Source: Hanleya hanleyi
Taxonomy: Eukaryota; Mollusca; Polyplacophora; Lepidopleurida; Hanleyidae
Direction: 5' to 3'
Assembly (NCBI GenBank): GCA_036873755.1
Contig: JAVTVY010019576.1
Span: 16,432 to 80,431, forward strand
Length of the DNA: 64,000 bases
Under the pieces are notes generated by a model. That model worked only from the letters and a program-made list of their open reading frames with translations, was not told where the DNA came from and searched no databases. Below, piece after piece: positions 13,365 through 27,084 of the stretch. The translations under genes and the position numbers were made by a program. The stretch's first letter is position 1, and every line of letters starts with the position of its first letter.

Positions 13365-16300
13365 CGCAATTCTTTCTCTAGCTGTACTATTTGTGCTTCC
13401 ATATGTTTCTCTCTTTTTGGCTGCTTTCCTCCTTACTGAAAATGGCATATGTGATTGATGTACTTCTGATTTTAACTTTGAGGTATTCAAAGAAAGTCTG
13501 GTTATTTAAAGTTAAGTCGACATAAGAATCTAGACAGTGGCATGAATGTGCTATCAATGATGATAGTAAGGCAGCATGCTGCTTTACTATCATCATTGAA
13601 ACTTTTGTTAATTTTAATATAACCGTCGTATGAAAAACGAAGGCGTTTCGGTTATTGACGCGGAAATGGGGATGTTGTGGACTATGGATGAATGTCGGAT
13701 CGACTAGTCTGCAGAGTCTCATATATGTACCATGTCGATGGCCAACTCCTGTCAAGTCATAGAGACCCCTGGTCTGTTGTGGCCGATGTCATATCGCCAA
13801 TTCTAAACGGATGACCATTGTACCCAGGCTGATCTGAATTCAACGTGAAACTTACATATCACCCGAAGCAGCCTGACAGTCCATGCCCAGAAGTGAAGAA
13901 TACAGTTGGCTGCGCCTGTATTTACATGAGGTTGAAATGATGCAGAACACATAAATCTTGTTGAGAACATGATTATAGCGTTGAAATTCTGAGCACAATC
14001 GGAGCTATGAAATTTGGCAATGAAATGACCAAAAATGGGGTCAACATAGGGCTGATATCGAGTCGAAACATGGCTAATATTGGGCGGATAAGTTTATTTC
14101 TATATTGTTCAATTCTTTCTTGTATCATACAGGGATATAGTTCGCCCAATCCATTTTGGACCCATACTAATAACGCAGATTTATTTTATTTCCTCTCAAG
14201 AACTTAGCAAGAAACATCTATCATATTTATTTTCTTCGCAATAACTGAGTTATTGGTGTTAACTTGAAATCAATCACAGGTTAAAGATTATGCACTTGCA
14301 GGAAAACCTAGCTGTGTTAGAAACGCGGACTTTGGTGGATAGGACTTACACTCCATGTCTAAAAATCACAAGAACAACAATACTTTGTTTACCTTATAAA
14401 TGGGTCCACATTAGTGTTTCCAATGTTGAACAATGTTGTTCATTATCTAGGCCGGAAAGGTAAACTTGGTACCTACTTTCTTCCACCAAAATTCGAACTG
14501 TCTGTAGTTGATATATGAAATTCGACGGAGTGTTCCCTTGGACAAGCGAACAGTTCGTTGTGTGTGGCCTGTATTAGTGAGCAAAATAGTTCACATATAT
14601 GTAGTGCCGACACCTTATCGAAGACGTGATAATTAAATAAACCTGAGATTATAGTTACATCGAACATTTTTATCACGATAGTTTGTCGAAAACAGTTCTG
14701 AAGTATGTTTCATATATGGTACCTCAAAGAGAAAACCTTACATGAACTTACATCTTCAGATAAGTCTGCACGTTACAGAAATTCAGAATTGCAATCGCAC
14801 AATCTCGTCGGTTTGGTCTCTATCTTACGTGCGTATATGTTGAGCCAAATATCAGTGCTGCACGCATCAAATGATACAGCAGAATTGTTGAGATACAACA
14901 CATATAAGAAGGAAAGTGGGAAGAGGTGCCGATATGCTGACAGAGCCACACGACTTCACAGTGTAGTCTTCTGGTTAACCTATTCTGAAGCACCTACCAA
15001 GAATCTAACGATTCGTGATATGTGTTGCATCTCAGGTTCGCTTTTGTTGTACATGTTCATGTGTCAACTTGGATGACATGACCACACGATCCCTAGCACC
15101 GGCATAAGCGGTATTAGATACAAATCTAGAGAGCTGTGATGGCAATGCTCTGACAGCTCGTATATTGGTAATTGGGGAGTGTCGCTGTGACAACTCGCTT
15201 ATCTTCCTGCGCAGTTGCCGTTTTTCACAAAGTCTATCTTTTAACTCATTTCGTAGGCTACCGAATGTATAATTTCGTTCATCGAAGATCACCTAATCGG
15301 AGATCGTCCCATCTGAGATCGTCAATTTCAGATCGCCCAATCTTAGATCGTCCAATCTGAGATCGTCCTGTCTGAGATCTTCTAGAAGAAAACCTCCTCC
15401 GTATATACTTCGTTTTCTTTAAAGTATCCGGAAACCGGACACGAGGAGCTGATTTGATATACCCCTTCATTCCGAGAACTTATATCAATAATCGCATGAC
15501 CTCTAGTAAAATCACGAATAACTATATCCTTTATGTAAACATTGAAATCAAATATTTCTGGTTACTTGGGAGACAGAAGTGATTAACACTTATCAATGAT
15601 GATGGGAGTATAACACAGTGTTCATTTCTACCAGTATTCTTTGATCAGATGAAATTCTAAGCAGTTTTTATCCTAATGTATCTGAGAAACGCTCTAAAAT
15701 TATATGCTCATCTTCAACATCATAACAATCTCCTATTACGTTGTGTCGATATATAACCCTACGAACAAACACAGCGGAATTACTGCAGACCCTATAGTGA
15801 TAAAGATCCATAGATAAACCCACGTCTGTATCCATCAACATTCGATGACGTCTACACTACAAATTACATGTTTAGGAAATGAACGCATAAACGAGATATT
15901 ATTTGGCACATGTTTAGCCTTCAACATGTTCAGGTTATACTCAGATTTCTAAACACAGCAGCATCAACATGTTCAGGCCTTCTAATTGCGCGTGTGTTTA
16001 AATTCTAAACACGTTCTTGTTTGGAACATTTCTCGAAACTGTCCCTTGTGTTTGTCATCAGGAAAGTGTTCAAATCCCAAGCACATAATTTTCAGTGTAT
16101 TGTTTACTATTAACATGGGTATATAGAAATTATCTTTTCTCCTATACGTAGTTTTCTACCTAGTTATCGTCCTTCTATTTCCACTTTTGCTACTATAACA
16201 ATAAAAAAAAATATTTATAACAATGCTTGACAAAGTTCTCTTCGAAGGTGAATCGTCTTCGCCATTATAAGTAAGCCTCTATTATTTTGTAGACTAGAAG

Positions 16301-17595
16301 CAATCTCAACATGCTACATGTATGTGTCAAAACGTTACAGGCTAAACTATTCCACTCCTCATCTGATTAGCCTAGTACTAGGGGTATGCATAGATGAGTT
16401 TGCCATATATTTTATCATGGTGACCTAGTGTAATGGCCGCTATTCCATGCCCTTAAGTGTCTAGATCCAATTCCTTAAATTATCGATATGAATGCTTAAG
16501 TCTTATCAACGTCTCATCTCTTATAACCCTTCTAGTTTCACAGCCGGTAGTGATAATCTTTGTATAATTCACGTAGTAAGTTTAAGTGACAGTTTATAAA
16601 ACTGAACTACTCGAATGACCTAGTACACGAGTTCCGCTATCTACCGTAATGGCATCAGACTACAATTAATCACTTCCGGGTCAGTGCCCACGACCTACAT
16701 TGTTTAGAAATTTGAGAGCAGATCTTTATGGATTTTATGAGCTGCGATTTTTCAGCATTTCTGATACATCTGATATTTCAACTTGCAGATGAGTCTTCAA
16801 ACTGTACTTCCTGGTATTGATTTGGGCCACTTTGGCAAAAGCATGGTGGATGGAGACATGATCAGCGAAGGGTGAGAAGGCTCCCTGTTTACAAATTGAA
16901 TGACATTCTGTAGCACCAATCAGTTGTCAGTGGTGGGAATTTGAAATTTCCATGGTCAACATCTGTCAAGACTTCCACTGGTAATGTCCCACAAGGTAAA
17001 TATCGACATGCCAGGTGGATTTATGCATTGTGAATTTTCTGGATTTTTGCCGATTTTTAACGCTAATACATAACAAGTAACGGAATTAATAGTGGGCTGG
17101 TGCCTAATGCACAGGAATTATCTCGTGCAGGGCAATTTCTGCGCCGAGATTTCCGCGCTGGAGATGTCCGCGCCAAGAATTTTCCTCGAAGTTCATCATT
17201 TCTAGCGAATCGCCTATATCGGAGCATCCTATAACTCTAGATGAGCGTGTTCACGTCTATGTCACTTAATATAGAAGATTTGAATCACATGAGTTGTAAT
17301 TAACGCTTTTATACGTAGGGGCAGTATAAACACTATGTAAAAGGCATGTCTGTAGTGTTTATATGAATAGTCGCAATCAAAGCGTGACTGAGATACTCAT
17401 CTAGCATATTAATATTTTCATTAGAACATTCTATTTCTTTTTAGTCACAGCAATATCGGGACATTACTTTTCCGATATGACACGGCAATGTACTACACTC
17501 CAAAAACACTGAATTGTGATATGGATTTGGTGAACAGAATATCAATTGATCTTGTTCGCATCATTGAAAACTATTGTCCGCTTCTATCTTCCTAG
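13365..17595. other. No gene recognised
   Basis: I see only short, unsupported open frames and AT-rich sequence in about 4.2 kb, apart from a small 15-bp minisatellite at about 15,286-15,385. Confidence 0.45.
15286..15385 (+). repeat. 15-bp minisatellite, about six units
   Basis: Units of the form agatcgtccaatctg repeat in tandem with point changes, one unit being 14 bp. The repeat gives an arginine-rich open frame on the minus strand that is a by-product of the repetition and not a gene. Confidence 0.7.
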
Positions 17596-17748
17596 TGTAA
17601 AGGATGAACATTTTTAGGCGCTATCGAGATTCGATCCGAGGTGCTCTTACTTGTCACTCTAGCGCTCTACCGACTGAACTAAAGAGGAATTCCCGCTAGC
17701 CGTAAGCTAGTACAAGCACTGGTACAAGTGCCCCCCGTTACACTTCTT
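17596..17748 (-). repeat. tRNA-derived SINE-like repeat, copy 1
   Basis: On the minus strand the sequence contains a box-A-like TAGTTCAGTCGGTAGAGC and, about 40 nt later, a box-B-like GATCGAATC, as in a tRNA promoter. No acceptor stem closes it as a full tRNA. The unit begins 'agtgtaaaggatgaac' and ends 'cccccgttacact', so AGTGTAA and TTACACT form short inverted ends. A second copy lies about 90 bp further on. Confidence 0.55.
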
Positions 17749-17836
17749 CTCACCTAATTCCTCTCCCCTTCCGATATCAACTCATGTTCTCTGGTCCAGA
17801 GCCCCACGCCCCATGAACCAGTGGTCACGGCACCAA

Positions 17837-17988
17837 TGTAAAGGATGAACATTTTTAGGCGCTATCGGGATTCGATCCGGGGTCCTCTTATTTGTCACAC
17901 CAGCGCTCTACCGACTGAACTAAAGGGAAATTCCCGCTAGCCGTAAGCTAGTATAATCACTGGTACAAGTGCCCCCCGTTACACTAGT
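17837..17988 (-). repeat. tRNA-derived SINE-like repeat, copy 2
   Basis: Second direct copy of the unit at 17596-17748 with scattered substitutions. Box A and box B analogues are preserved. Two copies in the same orientation separated by about 90 bp suggest a local tandem duplication or two insertions into the same site. Confidence 0.55.
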
Positions 17989-18811
17989 AACTCCAATTTA
18001 ATTCGGTTATGTTAATTTAGGTGCTAATATTATTAATAAAACAGGTCTTTGGATAATAGAACTTTGGAAACCCTTAATGGACGAAGACTGCCCAATGAAT
18101 GACCGATCTGACGCATTTATTCTAGCTTCCATCGTTCGCTTTTGATGGCATCACTTATGATATGGTCGCTGTTGTTAGACCACGTCGGTATTCTATTCAT
18201 AACATCCGTATAGGATTCTACTGAACTAATTTCGGGGTCGAGGTCAAATTTAGGTCACCATGTTAAAAGTGTCACCATGCAAACTCGTCTATACAGACCC
18301 TCAGTACTACTTACCTTGGGGATAACAAATTAAACTATGTTGAAGATAAACACACCACCTCTGGCAAAGACAAATTTGGCACAACTTCGAGAAACCTTAT
18401 TGTTAATCACTATTTGATCCACACTGATGAAGCTAGTGATACCCTCTCTCCTTAAAACGGATCTTCTTCTAATCAGTAAATAAGTCAACAGTAATTCATT
18501 TCCAAAAGATACAAACAATTCCGAATCCATGTCCTAGCGCATCGTCACTTATTTTACCCATTATTCGATTATTCACAACGAATATGTCGGTGGGATATAG
18601 CCTGACCCTGAATAATTACTGGCTGTGACATTTAAATTACGCCAGCTTACACATGCGTATTATCCCAATGCTCAGCTTGGTAGTTCTTCAGTGGACTTAA
18701 AATCCAAAGCCATGCGGAGTCGCCGAGCGGAAATTCCTTGAAGGAGATCGACCCATTTGTCCCCAAAGCTCAAGTTGCTCAAGTTGCGAATGACTAATTC
18801 AGTGTAATTCT

Positions 18812-21800
18812 TTAGTTAGCCTGTAGCGTTATATTTTCATAGATTTCTGGTAGTCCTGGTAGTGGAATATCCGGTTTCTTTGGCGGCAAGTCCCGATCTT
18901 TCAAATTGTAATACTCGTGCGGATTATCCCCCTTGAATTCAGACTTCCGGGCGATGTCATATTCTTCATGGGTATTTGACGTGTTGGGGCATGGTTTGAC
19001 TTGGCCTATATGATCGTATGATATTGTGCCCGCCTTACTCGGTTTACCCGAGTCTAAGTTAGGATCGTTCAAATTGGCCAAGTCATATACTTTCGAGTGA
19101 TCTCCCTTGAATTTCTGGCTCTCAGTGAGCTCATAATCGTCTTGCATGTCCCGAATTTTGTGAAGTTGTCTCTCACCGCTGATCTCCTGGTCGTATGACT
19201 TGTTAATGTGGATATTATTTCGCCTGTGAGCATTTCCTCTGAATTGTCCCTACAAAAGAGAAAAGATAAAACAAAGCATGAATTCTGTGTCAAGGCGAAA
19301 ACCCCCAACCGTCACTCGTTTTGTCCGTTTTATACAATCTTCGTCTTTCTGCCACTGGTATTTCGCCAGTGCGCTTGGTATTTTAGTGGCTATCGATTAT
19401 GTTGTTTTAATTCCTCACACAAACACTGTTAAATAAACAAATTGCTTATGGATAACAACTTCTAGTTTATTCAGGACGACGTTTCGATACAGGTACTAGT
19501 ATCGTTCTCAAGTCAAGTCAAGTAATTGACTGGAGAACGATACTAGTACCTGTATATCCAAACGTCGTCCTGAATAAACTAGAAGTTGTTATCCATAAGC
19601 AATTTGTTTATTTAGCTACTTCCCAACTTCTAAATGCCACTTAAGGAAACAAACACTGTTCATGGAATTCAATAAAATTTCATTGGTGTGAAGAAATGAT
19701 AACTACTGAGTTATAAAACGATAATTACTAAACTTCCAAAATGCCTCGTAGTAGGATATTTCACCAAATAAAACGGAATTTAAAAAAATATAACTTAATT
19801 TTCATTTCAAATTCTGTCGGGGCATTTGAGATTCAGGCCATAGGAATCCGAGATATGTGCCTAAGCCATCTTCTATGCATCACACCAATTCCTTTTCAAC
19901 ATTGTATTAACCATCGCTGTTTACAGTCACGCTCGTGAAGCGATGGACTCTACAATACAATTTGTTTTATTTGCCCAATAACCTTTTTCTTGTAATAGGA
20001 TATTCTCAAACCTATAAGGAAGTTGGTCATTGGAATTAGTAACGTCAGAATACTGGTGTAAAAACGCGTCCCTCATGACGCATGTGAAATTGGAAAAGGT
20101 ATAAGGTATACCTCGTGAATTTTTAACTGGTCAACTTTAACCGCTTTGTTCCTTTTTTCTCATGCACTCTTAAACCCGCAAACGTTTAACACCTCTATAA
20201 TCCCTTTGTTTTCCCGATCCCCTTTGTCCTCGTGGACTTTTATCCTCATGCAATTTTAATACAATGTGAAAGAGGTTAACTATTAGATTATCTTCATGGA
20301 AATTTGTTGTTATTTATTGGCGGGCCTTCTATTGAGGGGTGAACCGAAATGATACGGAGTGATCCGTAATAATTCTAAAAAATCCGAAGTGATACAGAGT
20401 GACCAGAAAAGATTCGGGTGACCCTAAGTGATCCGGAATGATCTGAAATGATTACGTCATTTTCATAATCTGATTCTGACCCTGTTGGGTTTCATCCTGC
20501 TTGAACGAAGTTCGTGAGATATGAAATTCGTGTATCTTGCTTGGCTTCTGTCCCAGATCCCTCGATTATGATCAAGCTTCTCACAGCAGAATCGAAATAG
20601 CCGAAAACATCGAGATTTAAGGCTATACCCTTCACAAAGTCTGTGGCAGAGACTAGACTCATCATATCCTCGAAATACATGCTGCCAGTATCCAAAGCAG
20701 TAGATAATTCTCAGTCGAATAGAGTATTCGATTACCCGAAGAAACTTGTCAATCCATATACTGTCCCCACTCCCGGTAGCCACTGCAACTTTCATGGAAA
20801 ATGGATGGTAAAAGAGTTTTTCAGTATCTAGAAATATGTGTGGATTTTGTGCCTTTTCATCAAAGTCGAATTCAGATTCCATTACCATTCGCTTTGGAGT
20901 ACTATATTCAAGCCCATATGATACTTGTCTCTGCTCTCATGTACGTGATCATTATAATATCTTCTAAATGGCTTTTCGAATTACAGGGATTAGACACTGG
21001 TTTTGAACTAATGTGACATTTACAAATCACGCCATTTTCAGTTTACCCATACTCGGAATATAGTTTCAGACCGGGTAAGATTAACAGCCCTCAACCTGAA
21101 TGATCAGGTGTATAACCATAAATCACTTGACCTACACCGCCACATGTTTCCTGAAATTAAGATTGGAATATCGCCCCGCATTACGTCAGTAAAGTCATGC
21201 GATTAATATTATCCAATGGACTACGCCGCCATTCACTTAGAGATAGCCTAGAAACTTGGTTGAAAAATGGGTCCATCTAATGCATATGCATAAGCCGAGG
21301 GCTCTCAAACGCCATTTAGCAGTAAAAGACAAATTCTGCGATTGTGTTTCATTTTGGTGAACCAATGTGTCAAACGAATCAACACGAAACCCCACATTAA
21401 AGCATATTCAATTCCACTCACCCGAATTGTGTCCAGTATACTTGGTTGATGGATATTCCGTCCTCGATGGGCTTCCGCTCCTTTTGCGCCTGTGTCGTTT
21501 TTATGTCCGCTGTCATGGCTGCAGACGAAATTGATTTTGCTCGTATAGTTAAAGAACATGTCATATATCTCAGCATACCGAACAAATACTTCTCAACTGT
21601 TGCTAAAACAACATTAATAAACAGGAAAGTTTTTTTTTAAACGAACACCCACCAGCCCCGTTCCAGACATAATGATTTCCCGCAGAAGTGAAAACATCAA
21701 ACCTGTGAAGGTGTCACGGCACTGACAACTGAACAACTGTAGCAGGTGAGATTATAGTTGAACTTTCGAAATAGCAATACAAATTCGAATTTCGAGATGG

Positions 21801-24800
21801 CATTGGTTAAAAACTGAGTTTTCTTTTAATGTCGAGATTGTTGGTGTGAATTTTGAAAACTAAGCCGAATCGGGAGATCAAGTCGAATTCCGATAGAGTA
21901 TCTCGACATTCGAAAAATATGTCTACATGGCGTACAGGAAGAACACGAATAGCATTATGAGGCGTATTTCGGTTCATTGAACATCGGTATTTGGTAACTC
22001 GTCTGAACTAAGAATTTCAAATTATATATATGTTTAACAGTTGAATGTGCTCGATAAATCTTTCTCAATGTGATATCATGATGGGTTTGCTTCACTGAAT
22101 GGTCAGGTAGTGAATACAAAAAGGAAATACTCTACTTTGTGTTATTCATACATGTCAGTACGGTAGGTCTTTTGAAGGTGCTGGTAGACCAGGAAGAAAA
22201 GTATACTCCAGCCAATCTTTATCCGACTGAAACCTTATAACCAATATTGTTACTTGTGTATAATAGAAAATAGACCGACCGTGCACATTTAACCTACATC
22301 CTCTATCTTAGCTGTTATATATCATGTATACTATCTACACCGATTTGTCAGCCAGGTATTTCCATTCCTCAACAGGAAGTTTCGTCCTTCCTCGATGCTA
22401 TAGACGGTGACCGCTTGTTGTTTCAACTTACCTCGTTAATTGGGAATGAATAAATAGATGGAAAAGCTTTACCCAGCAGAACCGTGTATCAATATACTAT
22501 CATCCAGTCCGACTTTCAATATTCAGCTGTTGTCCATTAAAGACTGTTCGCGTCCCTAATAAAAAGACCTAATTCATATACCAGCATTTGCACCAAATTA
22601 AACCAAAATCTTAACAAACATAAATATTGGCTATTTTTCTGCAAGAGAGAAGCTTTCAATGAAGTTTTCAATGATGCCGGCAAGATATCATGATTCTCCA
22701 AATATTAATCCGTATCCAAGCGTCTAGTCCGTCATTCGATATTCAGTCGTCGTTTATTAAATAATTTCCGCGTCCATAATCGGCCCGCTAAATATATTTC
22801 TTATATAGGGGGCTGAAACTTACTGTGGTAAGCTGAAACTTACCACAGTATGCTCTCGAGTCAAGCTCCAATAGACAATGTAAAAAAATCCAAGATTGTC
22901 ACCATGATGACGTCACAGTGACGCCGTTTTCAAAAATGGCATTTTTGACGATTTTTCGGTCGCCATATACCCAAATGGATTCTTTTCTGAGCGGGAGGTG
23001 GTATTTATTGTAGACGAGTACATGATTCATAAATGTTCGGTTTACAGCTTGGGAAACAGAAAAATAAAAATCAAAGGTCTGAAAACGTAACCGAAAATGT
23101 GCCCGGTGTTTCCAGCATTGGAGTCAAACTGGAAATATCTATATATGTGGTGCAGAACTTTAATATAAGACTATATCCAGATTCATTCAGTCTGAACCGC
23201 GTTGCACTACTTTCGGCTTTTATTCGGAATTGTATTTAAGCTTTTCTTTCTCGTTTATTTCGTCGTGATTAAAGAATTCATGAGTAGCGCTGTAGTTTTT
23301 ATTCGAGAACATCCTGTGGATTACAAGTCGATTGCAGAAGAAAATATTTGCACCAAGCTCGCAAATCATTCGTTTTGTTGACGGAAAACTGCGAGAACAT
23401 GGAAGAAATTGAAGCGATATGCAAGAGGTGGGAAACATTGACGACGTCCGGCGACTAAAAAACAACCATCTGACTCTTCAGGAAAGCTTTCCTCGGCACC
23501 GGACATTCAGACCCGAGAATACGGTGGATTCTCGGACATAGCCTTAGTATCTCAGCCGCGCTTTTATTGCAGATGTTCATGAGGAGACACTGGAAAACGA
23601 TTAAATCGCGACCGATAGTTGGAAACGCTATCTAAGTACTTCAGTTTTTTCTTATATATATACTCACTTATTCTGCTGTTGGGCGAATCTCTGCCGGAAG
23701 TGAAGAACGAATATAATGCCAACCATGATGAGAAATGCGAGGAGTATTCCACCAATCAGAGCGCCAATGATGGCACCAGCGCCCATACACGTACATCCCT
23801 CGTCCTTAACCTGGGGTCTGGTTGTATCATGAACATTGTCGTCTGTATCCTGCGGTGTGGTCGTGCCGGTAGTGTTCGTGGCCATATCAATTTCTGTGAT
23901 ACAATAATCCGATTATGGGTTAAAATTAGAAATACTATTATCGTTATGATGTAACACAAGTAATTTTCAAATCTGGACCAATTCTTAAATAGATATGTCT
24001 GTTGGGACACAATACGACGGAGGGATTAGAAGTCCCATCGAAAAGCTGTACATGTGCATATCGCTATTATTCAATGCTTACAATTTTCATCACCTATACT
24101 AACACATCAAAAGAACCAGAAAGATAAATATCACAAGATGTGGAAAAATATATGCAAGTAGTCAAGTTTTTAGAGAGACAGTGATAACCATGCAATCAAT
24201 GTAAATTGCAGATCTTGTCCCAATATCCGGACACACATAACTTCCTACCCAAATAAAGTAGTGGCAAACACGTCCAATGTATCAAAATGTTGCTTCATTA
24301 TATTCCTCAGCCCGTTAGCGAGAATTTTAGCAAAAAAAAAAAATTTGCAGCTTAATATCATGGAGATACCTTAACGTCTAATACTCTTATCACAGATGTC
24401 TGCAGCTAATTAACAAAAGTATCTAAAACATCATTTATCCGAAATGAGACAGTCAAAACTTACAAATCGTTTAACATGAAGTACATGTATGCCAATAAAA
24501 AAGTCCTGACCATGGAATTAATCCCAGGATGCATAGCGCTCATATCTATAAGAGGATGTTACCATAAAGATTACACGTGCAAGGTTACACGGACCATGCT
24601 TGGCTATTGTCATTCGCCTCTGCATCATTTCAGCTTCAACTCAATCATCTCCGCATCGCAGAATGCTAGTAATACAGAACACCATCGCATCACATCGCTA
24701 TCAGACATCACACCATCACACCTTTGCAAAACTTACACGGAACAGCACGGCATCAGCTATTTCATCATCAATCTATCACAGTATAACTCACGAGATCACA

Positions 24801-25386
24801 CAATCAAATTAATTCAAGAAATGAATTTTAATTCAAGTGGAGTGCTCAAAGGCAATGTATTATTTGTTTATTGCAAACGGACCAGATTATAACACTTGTC
24901 TTGGTTTAGGATCAAATTCAAAATGAAACTAATTTAGTAGACTAAAGCTTCCAGATTGATAGGGCAAGTTGTGACAAATCAGCAAATAATATGGATATAG
25001 ATTTGTGTCTATAAGCAGATGGTGATATATGTGGTGACTGGAAGAACTGATTATAACACAAACATAGGTAATTATACATATCGTGATGTACGTCTAGTGG
25101 TGTATGTTCTTGTCTCAGCTCAATTGTGATTATTCTGAGATCTAGAGCTAATAAAATTCAAACATGACATATGCATATACTTTCCGCAGTGTGCATGACA
25201 CGCCAGTTTTCTCGTCCCAAGGACGGGTTTACGCTAGTATAAATAATTATGTCAATCTCATTCGCTTGGGTTTTTAAATACCACTGAATGAGACGCAACT
25301 GAATTGAAAGAAATCTCACCTGATGTCATCATTTGAACTGAAGAGAAAAGACAACCCAAGATAATCACAGATCTTTTCTCGGTCAT
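18812..25386 (-). CDS. Small type I membrane protein with a multi-tyrosine cytoplasmic tail (3 exons)
   Basis: The model on the minus strand joins exon 1 (25386-25320), exon 2 (23893-23668) and exon 3 (19238-18812), with phases 1 and 2 matching and GT/AG borders, giving about 239 residues. Exon 1 is a signal peptide (VIILGCLFSSVQMM). Exon 2 encodes about 35 Thr/Asp-rich residues, a Cys pair and one membrane span (GAIIGALIGGILLAFLIMVG) followed by basic residues. Exon 3 encodes a tail of about 140 residues with tyrosines in acidic contexts: DDYEL, KVYDL, SYDHI, EEYDI, EYYNL, IYENI. EYYNL and IYENI fit YxN (Grb2-type SH2 ligand) and YxxL/I; PPKKPDIPLP is an SH3-type proline stretch. There is no ligand-binding domain, unless exons in the two long introns were missed. 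It resembles a transmembrane signalling adaptor in design; I do not recognise the family. Confidence 0.6.
19430..19614. repeat. Foldback hairpin element in intron 2 of the tyrosine-tail gene
   Basis: Arms of about 80 bp, nearly perfectly complementary, flank a loop of about 23 bp. Outer ends are taaataaac and gtttattta. The 12-mer acaaacactgtt lies just left of it (19419-19430) and again at 19649-19660. This looks like a small foldback MITE; the transcript would form a long stem. Confidence 0.7.
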
Positions 25387-26060
25387 ATTGCATCGCTTGT
25401 ACGTCCTATTAAGCTGTCAACTTATGAACTATTTGTAGATCCTCTGGTGGTTGAAAATAGGTTCAAGACTAACTCACTTGTGAGTACCAGGAAGAATGAC
25501 AACATACTAAGAATATCTGGTCCAAAGTTTGTATACTATGCTAACCTGTCACCTAAGAGATTTCACTAACTTATGCCCTTCTCAAAAGGTAAGATTTTTC
25601 ATTCAGATTTTCTTTAGAATTACAGAAGCGGGGTTAACCAAAGACCGTGAATTCTAAATTCTTAACTCTTTATCCTTCTCTATAAAAGGCATATCGCATC
25701 GTTCTGAACACATATGTAAGGCAGTAGTTTTACTCGTGAATATAAATAGATAGATAGAGATATTCGTGTGTTCAAACATATAAAAGACACTTTCATGTTG
25801 TATGAGCGAGGGAAGACTTCCTATTGATTCAATGAGATCGAGTAAACCTGTTTTTTGTGTAAGTATTCAATATGGCCCTTTATCACAATCCGGTACACGG
25901 AAGAAAATATAAAAATCCTGGATAACAGGAGGCGTCCACACGAAAATGTAGGGTTATATTATTTTCGTTCAGCGATGCATGTACCTTACACGTTAGCCAT
26001 GAACACCTGTCCCCCAGTAGTAGGTAAACCGCAAATTCCTTATTATTTATGCAAATGAGA
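25387..26060. other. Upstream flank of the tyrosine-tail gene; no gene seen
   Basis: No coding exon is supported. This would hold the promoter of the minus-strand gene that starts at 25386; I cannot point to a clear TATA box. Confidence 0.4.
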
Positions 26061-26515
26061 TGACGTCATCGATGACGTCACAGAGCTCTCGTCCAATCAG
26101 AAGCCGTCAAAGGTCAAATCCAGGTCAAAGGTCAAAAGTAGTTCCGTTACTTCCCGTCACGTGACATGTATTCTTCCGCGGTCTGGCGGCGAGGCGGCCA
26201 GAAAGTAGTCCTGCGGTGATGCGGTCGGGCTATAGAAAAAGTAGTCCCAAGGCCATACGTTGCTTTTCGCCTATGACGTCACTATGACGTCACATCCGGG
26301 GCAAAAGATCACGTGACAGCCCGGAGTTATCTTCCCCTAGTTCTAGTTTTTGGCGCCAGGGGCAACGAGGGACCTGGGCCATAAATACGAGGCTCAGTCA
26401 CAGTGTGCGTCATTCACCGTTCGCTATTGGGTCAACCATGTCACCGAGGGACCCACCCATAAATACGAGGGTCAGTCAGAGTGTACGTCATTCACCCTTC
26501 GGCATTTCGTCAACC
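26061..26515 (+). promoter_or_regulatory. Upstream promoter block of Polinton A with CRE sites and a 78-bp duplicated core promoter
   Basis: Two tandem TGACGTCA palindromes lie at 26061-26080 and two more near 26274-26292. CACGTG E-boxes occur near 26158 and 26304. A core-promoter unit containing 'cataaatacgag', 'gtcattcacc' and the first codons 'accatgtcacc' is present twice in tandem, 78 bp apart (from 26380 and from 26458). The second copy directly precedes the PC4-like start at 26516. Confidence 0.55.
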
Positions 26516-27049
26516 ATGTCACCAGTCCTACGAGCCATCCTGCCCCTTACTCCGGAGGTGGGGTTACACGTCTACGAAGATAAAGTCACCCTCGTGGAAG
26601 ACCGGGATGTCTGTGTGTCGGGTCCGTAGTCCACATCGAATACGGTTACCCTACACCGTGACGGCTGGACCAAATTTAAACGGGTGTTGAGTGGTGAGCT
26701 CGACGGAAACCTCATCCACATAGACAATGCCATCTACGTACACCGTGAGCCCTTCTTCGCACGCCCGGGGCGTTACCAAGACCCTGCGCGAGGCTTCACC
26801 CTAGACCCCGATCCGTGGACAGCCTTCGAGAAAGTGGTGCCTATTGTGGACCAGCTGTTTACACCGGACGAGCGGTCAGCTGTTCAGTTGGGGTGGTCTC
26901 GTGCTATTGAGGACGCGCTAGCTAAACCCAATGAACAAATTTCTACCAATGAAGCGGAGGCAGACGACGATGCCATTGATTACCCGGCTAGACTCAGTCA
27001 ACCAACACAACGGTGGCAGAACCCGAACATGAGACCTCGTTATAAATAG
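26516..27049 (+). pseudogene. PC4-like protein gene, copy A (one in-frame stop)
   Basis: From ATG 26516 the frame is open to 27049 except for one TAG at 26627-26629. It is the counterpart of the 164-codon gene at 55297-54803 in copy B and shares the block GWTKFKRVLSGELDG and the segment ending in WTAFEKVVPIVDQLF. The C-terminal part has the shape of the PC4/Sub1 single-strand-binding fold (strand, 'FTLDP', Trp, amphipathic helix ending in VD). The stop lies before that part. Its last codons contain the TATAAATA of the integrase promoter. Confidence 0.7.
27041..27048 (+). promoter_or_regulatory. TATA box of integrase gene, copy A
   Basis: TATAAATA, 37 nt before the integrase ATG at 27085 and inside the last codons and stop of the PC4-like gene. 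The same arrangement is present in copy B. Confidence 0.65.
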
Positions 27050-27084
27050 ACGATACTCTCCCGGTCCATCATCATTTTGTCACC

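Noticed and set aside
17606..17748. A functional tRNA gene
   Set aside because: Box A and box B analogues are present but no acceptor stem pairs; the unit is repeated nearby and looks like a tRNA-derived SINE.
20463..20888. 141-codon minus-strand frame
   Set aside because: No motif, composition like translated noncoding DNA, and it lies in an intron of the tyrosine-tail gene.
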